From Clostridiales bacterium UBA1740 (GTDB lineage Bacteria > Bacillota > Clostridia > Oscillospirales > CAG-272), in contig DCHY01000019.1 in assembly GCA_002315715.1 (NCBI GenBank), positions 91,526 to 124,574 of the forward strand: 33,049 bases of DNA, given 5' to 3'. Positions 30,114 to 33,049 of this stretch are shown here, piece after piece. The notes beneath the pieces were generated by a model, which had not been told where the DNA came from, made no database searches, and saw only the letters and a program-made list of their open reading frames with translations. The position numbers were made by a program, and so were the translations under genes. The first letter of the stretch is position 1; each line of letters starts with the position of its first letter.

Positions 30114-30779
30114 ATGATTCTATATCACGGGTCTGCCAACATCATCGAACAGCCGATATATCACGGCGGAAAAGAAAACAACGACTACGGCTTCGGGTTT
30201 TATTGCACAGAGAACGCCGATTTGGCAAAAGAATGGGCTTGCACCAACAACGAAACCAACGGGTATGCCAACAAGTACGAACTCGACGTGTCGGGGCTCA
30301 CGGTTTTGGATTTAACCGACGATGCCTATTCCGTACTGAACTGGATGGCTGTTTTGCTGAAATTCCGTAAGTTCGACATTGACAGTGAAATTGCCAAAGA
30401 AGCAAAACAATATCTTGTTCGCCATTTTTATATCGACGTATCAAAGTATGACGTCGTTATCGGTTACCGCGCTGACGATTCTTATTTTAAATTCGCAAGA
30501 GATTTTATCAGCAACACCATTTCCGTGCAAAAATTAGCGGAAGCCATGGCGCTTGGAAAACTCGGAAAGCAAGTGGTGTTGATAAGCGAAAGAGCGCATA
30601 TGGCTCTGCAATATTTGTCCTCAGAAGCGGCAGATCACAAAATATACTACACGAAAAGAATCGCAAGAGATCAACAAGCACGCGAAACCTACCGCAACAG
30701 CCATACAGATGCGTTATCCGGCTTGTTCGTGCGAGACATCATAAACAAAGGACTCAAAAATGGCGACAAAATCATATGA
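30114..30779 (+). CDS. DUF3990 protein, ADP-ribosyltransferase-like putative toxin
   Basis: A 221-residue protein. The N-terminus, ILYHGSANIIEQP with His5, then DYGFGFYCTENADLAKEWA (24-42), is the DUF3990 pattern and resembles the His and Tyr motifs of ADP-ribosyltransferases. YDVVIGYRADDSYF (112-125) and KQVVLISERA with Glu159 complete an H-Y-E-like set. From family knowledge such proteins occur in toxin-antitoxin-like pairs. The target is unknown. AGGA lies 7 nt before ATG 30114. The end overlaps the partner gene by 20 nt. Base composition is visibly more AT-rich than in the neighbouring housekeeping genes, which suggests horizontal origin. Confidence 0.82.
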   Translation: MILYHGSANIIEQPIYHGGKENNDYGFGFYCTENADLAKEWACTNNETNGYANKYELDVSGLTVLDLTDDAYSVLNWMAVLLKFRKFDIDSEIAKEAKQYLVRHFYIDVSKYDVVIGYRADDSYFKFARDFISNTISVQKLAEAMALGKLGKQVVLISERAHMALQYLSSEAADHKIYYTKRIARDQQARETYRNSHTDALSGLFVRDIINKGLKNGDKII

Positions 30780-31419
30780 CACACTATACCTTTCCGACGT
30801 TTGTGAAAACGTGGGAGCCATGTTTGAATATGCCGTGGCGTGCGGCTATTCACCCTCTTTGTTTTGGGAACGCTTCGTCAATTCCGTCGTAGCAAAGCAA
30901 ATTGAGAGAGGCAACCCGAAATATTTAACGGGCTATTCCGGCAGAGATTTCGTGGACATCGTCGTAAGCACGCAGTCGGTTCGGACTTTCCGTGACCGCG
31001 GAAAGTTGTTTAGCGCCACGGTGCCGCTTTCTTTCACTCCTTATTATTGGGCAGGCTGGGCGTTAACACGCTTACAATACGAAAGCGGCTATTCTTTTTT
31101 TCAGATAAACAATTGTCTTCCCATCGACAAAGTTATCAACTGGTACGGAACCCTGCACGAAGCGGACATATCAAAGTTTTTGACAATAGCCGCAGAAGCT
31201 TTGACGGTTGAAAAAAAGGAAACCAATTTAAAAGCCATCCGAAAGGCAAGGGGTCTTTCACAACAAAAACTGGCATCCGCCGCCGGCGTTGACCTGCGCT
31301 CTATTCAAATGTACGAACAAAAGAGAAACGACATCAACAAAGCACAAGCCGAAACGTTATTGAAAATATCAAAAATATTAGGTTGCCAAATCGAAGATTT
31401 GCTGGAAATTCAACCGTAA
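30760..31419 (+). CDS. XRE-type HTH protein with conserved N-terminal domain, putative antitoxin/repressor
   Basis: A 219-residue protein. The C-terminal ~60 residues (156-216) are an XRE helix-turn-helix: LSQQKLASAAGV as helices 1-2, then DLRSIQMYEQKRNDI as the recognition part. The N-terminal ~145 residues form a separate domain containing FWERFVNSVVAKQIERG and YYWAGWALTRLQYESGYSF followed by LHEADISKF; it has no function I know of. The gene overlaps the DUF3990 gene by 20 nt, with an AAGGA site inside it, which enforces coupled translation. The simplest reading is that the N-terminal domain neutralises the DUF3990 protein and the HTH represses the operon at the palindrome 30070-30087. Confidence 0.8.
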   Translation: MATKSYDTLYLSDVCENVGAMFEYAVACGYSPSLFWERFVNSVVAKQIERGNPKYLTGYSGRDFVDIVVSTQSVRTFRDRGKLFSATVPLSFTPYYWAGWALTRLQYESGYSFFQINNCLPIDKVINWYGTLHEADISKFLTIAAEALTVEKKETNLKAIRKARGLSQQKLASAAGVDLRSIQMYEQKRNDINKAQAETLLKISKILGCQIEDLLEIQP

Positions 31420-31449
31420 TTTTCATGATGAAAAAGAGGAGAGCACCAT

Positions 31450-32487
31450 ATGCAAAACGAAATCACCGTACGCACCGCCGTGCCCGCCGAAGGCGGCATC
31501 ATCGCAAACCCGGGGTTTGCGAGAAGCGAAATCATGGAATACGTGCGCGAAAATATCAAGGCGCCGTGGTTCCGCAAAAAAGAGTGGGACTATTACCTGT
31601 TTACCAACGACCGCTTTGCGGTGGCGTTTACCATCTCGGATCTCGGCTATATCGGGCTGTTGTCCGCGTCGTTTATCGACTTTGAAAAGAAGTGCGAGCA
31701 CACCGAGTCCGAAATCGCGGTTTTGCCGCGCGGCAAGAAGTTCGGTCTCGGCAAAGAGGTCAAAGACGCAAACGCCGCCTGCCACACCAAACGCCTCGAT
31801 TTGATTTTTGAAAACCGCGACGGGCACCGTCACATTTCCTGTGCCTTCAAAAACTTCGACGGCGAGCGGTCGTTATTTGCCGAGCTCGACGTGTATGACG
31901 GTTGCGACGAGGCGATGTATATCGCCACGCCGTGGGCGGAAAAACCCACCGCTTTTTACTACAACTGCAAAAAGAACTGCCTGTCGGCAGAAGGATTTGT
32001 CACCTACGGTGACAGAGCCGAAAAATTGGATCGTGCAACGACCGCCGGCGTTCTCGACTGGGGACGTGGCGTTTGGACCTACGACAACACTTGGTTTTGG
32101 GGCACCGGCTCGGGTTACCTCGCAGACGGCGAACCCTTCGGCTTTAACCTCGGTTACGGTTTTTCCGACCGCTCCTCGGCATCCGAAAACGCACTGTATT
32201 ACAAAGGGAAGCTGCATAAACTCAGCGAAGTGACATTCGGCATTCCCGAAGCCGACGGAAAACGGCAGTATTTGTCCCCGTGGCAAATTTCCTCCGACGA
32301 CGGACGCTTTGAAGCCGTCTTCACCCCGATTCTCGACCGCTCTGCCGACATGGATTTTAAGGTGATCGTCAGCGACCAGCACCAAGTTTTCGGCCGTATG
32401 AACGGCAAAGCCGTCACCGACGACGGGGAAGTCGTAGAAATGAAAGATTTCATCTGCGCGTTGGAAGTCGTGCGAAATAAGTATTGA
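31450..32487 (+). CDS. DUF2804 family protein
   Basis: A 345-residue protein with features I associate with DUF2804: the opening GGIIANPGFARSEI, then KEWDYYLFTNDRFAVAFTISDLGYIGLLS as paired beta-strands (KEWDYYLFTNDR at about 45-56), and WGRGVWTYDNTWFWG near residue 205. It is beta-rich with many aromatic residues, without a signal peptide. The family has no established biochemical role. AGAGGAG lies 8 nt before ATG 31450. It starts only 30 nt after the antitoxin-like gene with no obvious promoter between, so it may be read from the same transcript. The base composition returns to the GC-richer type of the rest of the window. Confidence 0.8.
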   Translation: MQNEITVRTAVPAEGGIIANPGFARSEIMEYVRENIKAPWFRKKEWDYYLFTNDRFAVAFTISDLGYIGLLSASFIDFEKKCEHTESEIAVLPRGKKFGLGKEVKDANAACHTKRLDLIFENRDGHRHISCAFKNFDGERSLFAELDVYDGCDEAMYIATPWAEKPTAFYYNCKKNCLSAEGFVTYGDRAEKLDRATTAGVLDWGRGVWTYDNTWFWGTGSGYLADGEPFGFNLGYGFSDRSSASENALYYKGKLHKLSEVTFGIPEADGKRQYLSPWQISSDDGRFEAVFTPILDRSADMDFKVIVSDQHQVFGRMNGKAVTDDGEVVEMKDFICALEVVRNKY

Positions 32488-32511
32488 CAAAATCAAAAAG
32501 AATGCTATAAT
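32484..32511 (+). promoter_or_regulatory. Promoter of the alaS T-box leader
   Basis: A perfect TTGACA (32484-32489) and a perfect TATAAT (32506-32511) with a 16-nt spacer. The -35 box overlaps the stop codon of the DUF2804 gene. Confidence 0.88.
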
Positions 32512-32517
32512 AGGCGT

Positions 32518-32770
32518 GTAAAGCGATGAAGAGAAAGAGTAATAACAACCTCTATCCGCAGAGAGAAGACGGCGCTGCAAGTCTTTGATACGTTGTTATG
32601 AAGCAGTCTCGGAGTGCGGGTAGAAAGCGAAAGCGAGTAAATCCCGACGGGTGCTCCCGTAACAGAGTGAGAGTCACAGACTCGATGAGGGAATTTTCGT
32701 GAGGAAATTCCGAATCTCGGTGGTAACACGATTTTTCGTCCGAGGCGATTTTTCGCCTCGGATTTTTTGT
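32518..32770 (+). promoter_or_regulatory. T-box leader (alanine, tRNA-Ala) controlling alaS
   Basis: Stem I has ATAACAAC pairing with GTTGTTAT (about 32542-32549 with 32592-32599) next to an AGTA element. The specifier GCA (32603-32605), an alanine codon, follows GAA. The antiterminator is explicit: CTCGG (32716-32720) pairs with CCGAG (32740-32744), ACGA (32728-32731) with TCGT (32736-32739), leaving the 7-nt bulge TGGTAAC, whose TGGT pairs with the ACCA end of uncharged tRNA-Ala. The alternative is the terminator CCGAGGCG/CGCCTCGG (32740-32761) with six T. Both use CCGAG, so they exclude each other. Uncharged tRNA-Ala turns alaS on. Confidence 0.93.
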
Positions 32771-32810
32771 TGTTTTGTAAACTTTTGTATTCAATTTGGA
32801 GGATATACAT

Positions 32811-33049
32811 ATGAAATGGACATCTCTTAACGATTTGCGAGAGAAATATCTCTCGTTCTTCGAGAGCAAAGGACATCTCCGTTTGCCGAGTTTTTCGCTC
32901 GTGCCGAACGGCGATAAATCCCTGCTTCTCATCAACTCCGGCATGGCGCCGATGAAAAAATTCTTCACCGGCGAAGTCATCCCGCCGCGCAACCGCGTCT
33001 GCACCTGCCAAAAGTGCATTCGTACCCCCGACCTTGAGCGCGTCGGTCA
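32811..33049 (+). CDS. alaS: Alanyl-tRNA synthetase (5' part, cut by window edge)
   Basis: The first 79 codons are present. The reading has the AlaS class II opening: a helix ending in FFESKGH, then LPSFSLVPNGDKSLLLINSG, then a KKFFTGEVIPPRNRV segment and QKCIRTPDLERVG. It charges tRNA-Ala with alanine. GGAGG (32798-32802) lies 8 nt before ATG 32811. Expression is controlled by the T-box leader just upstream. The catalytic core, editing domain and C-terminus lie beyond the window. Confidence 0.97.
   Translation, partial: MKWTSLNDLREKYLSFFESKGHLRLPSFSLVPNGDKSLLLINSGMAPMKKFFTGEVIPPRNRVCTCQKCIRTPDLERVG

Noticed and set aside
29444..31419. A complete integrative element inserted at tRNA-Val
   Set aside because: No integrase, recombinase, transposase or phage gene is visible in the window. 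Only a duplicated tRNA tail and accessory genes support the idea, so I report a scar and not an element.
1..33049. CRISPR array, insertion sequence, rRNA operon or replication origin
   Set aside because: I saw no regularly spaced repeats, no transposase-like reading with terminal inverted repeats, no rRNA-like sequence and no clusters of DnaA boxes.

Overview
The window reads as chromosomal DNA of a bacterium of the Bacillota (class Clostridia), probably an uncultured, moderately GC-rich anaerobe. The evidence is strong AGGAGG-type ribosome binding sites, TTGACA/TATAAT-type promoters with mostly 17-nt spacers, a T-box leader in front of alaS, a yybP-ykoY manganese riboswitch, a GerA/SpoVAF-type spore germination protein, and a YdbC/PC4-like protein. 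I cannot name a genus from the sequence alone. Most of the window is ordinary, well-packed housekeeping DNA. The only region with a clear accessory character is about 29.2-31.4 kb.

Layout from the left. 1-4238 (minus): two overlapping ABC ATPase-FtsX permease fusions, the second running off the left edge. 4533-5627 (minus): a CdaR/PucR-type regulator. 8355-5762 (minus): a ribF-prmA-rsmE operon. 8483-11701 (plus): MFS transporter, glycerophosphodiesterase and a THUMP RNA methyltransferase. 11748-12893 (minus): an SbcD/YhaO-like metallophosphoesterase that has lost several metal ligands. 13034-13876 (plus): a GNAT protein. 15354-13921 (minus): malQ. 15434-17314 (plus): a manganese riboswitch, mntP and a CaCA antiporter. 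17361-18767 (plus): the lone germination protein. 18934-22584 (plus): a GlpA-like dehydrogenase, a GlpB-like flavoprotein, a DUF1667 protein and an ECF S component. 25373-22638 (minus): a cytoplasmic glutaminase-A-like protein and a polysaccharide deacetylase. 25604-25828 (plus): ydbC. 28431-25889 (minus): a HAD phosphatase and a class-C-type serine hydrolase. 28534-29232 (plus): tcdA.

From 29233 the character changes. There is a stretch of small hairpins, then a tRNA-Val(GAC) with its terminator. The last part of that tRNA and its terminator are then repeated about 195 bp downstream, flanking a structured non-coding insert. A truncated beta-propeller-like coding remnant follows. Next is a two-gene toxin-antitoxin-like module made of a DUF3990 ADP-ribosyltransferase-fold protein overlapping an XRE-type partner. 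Its promoter carries a perfect 8-bp inverted repeat between the -35 and -10 boxes. A DUF2804 protein and a T-box-controlled alaS (cut by the right edge) close the window.

The most interesting items are the DUF3990/XRE module and its built-in operator, the tRNA-tail duplication scar beside it, the degenerate metallophosphoesterase, the Mn-riboswitch operon that includes a CaCA antiporter, and the electron-transfer operon ending in an ECF S component. All functions are read from sequence motifs and remembered family features. No database search was run.
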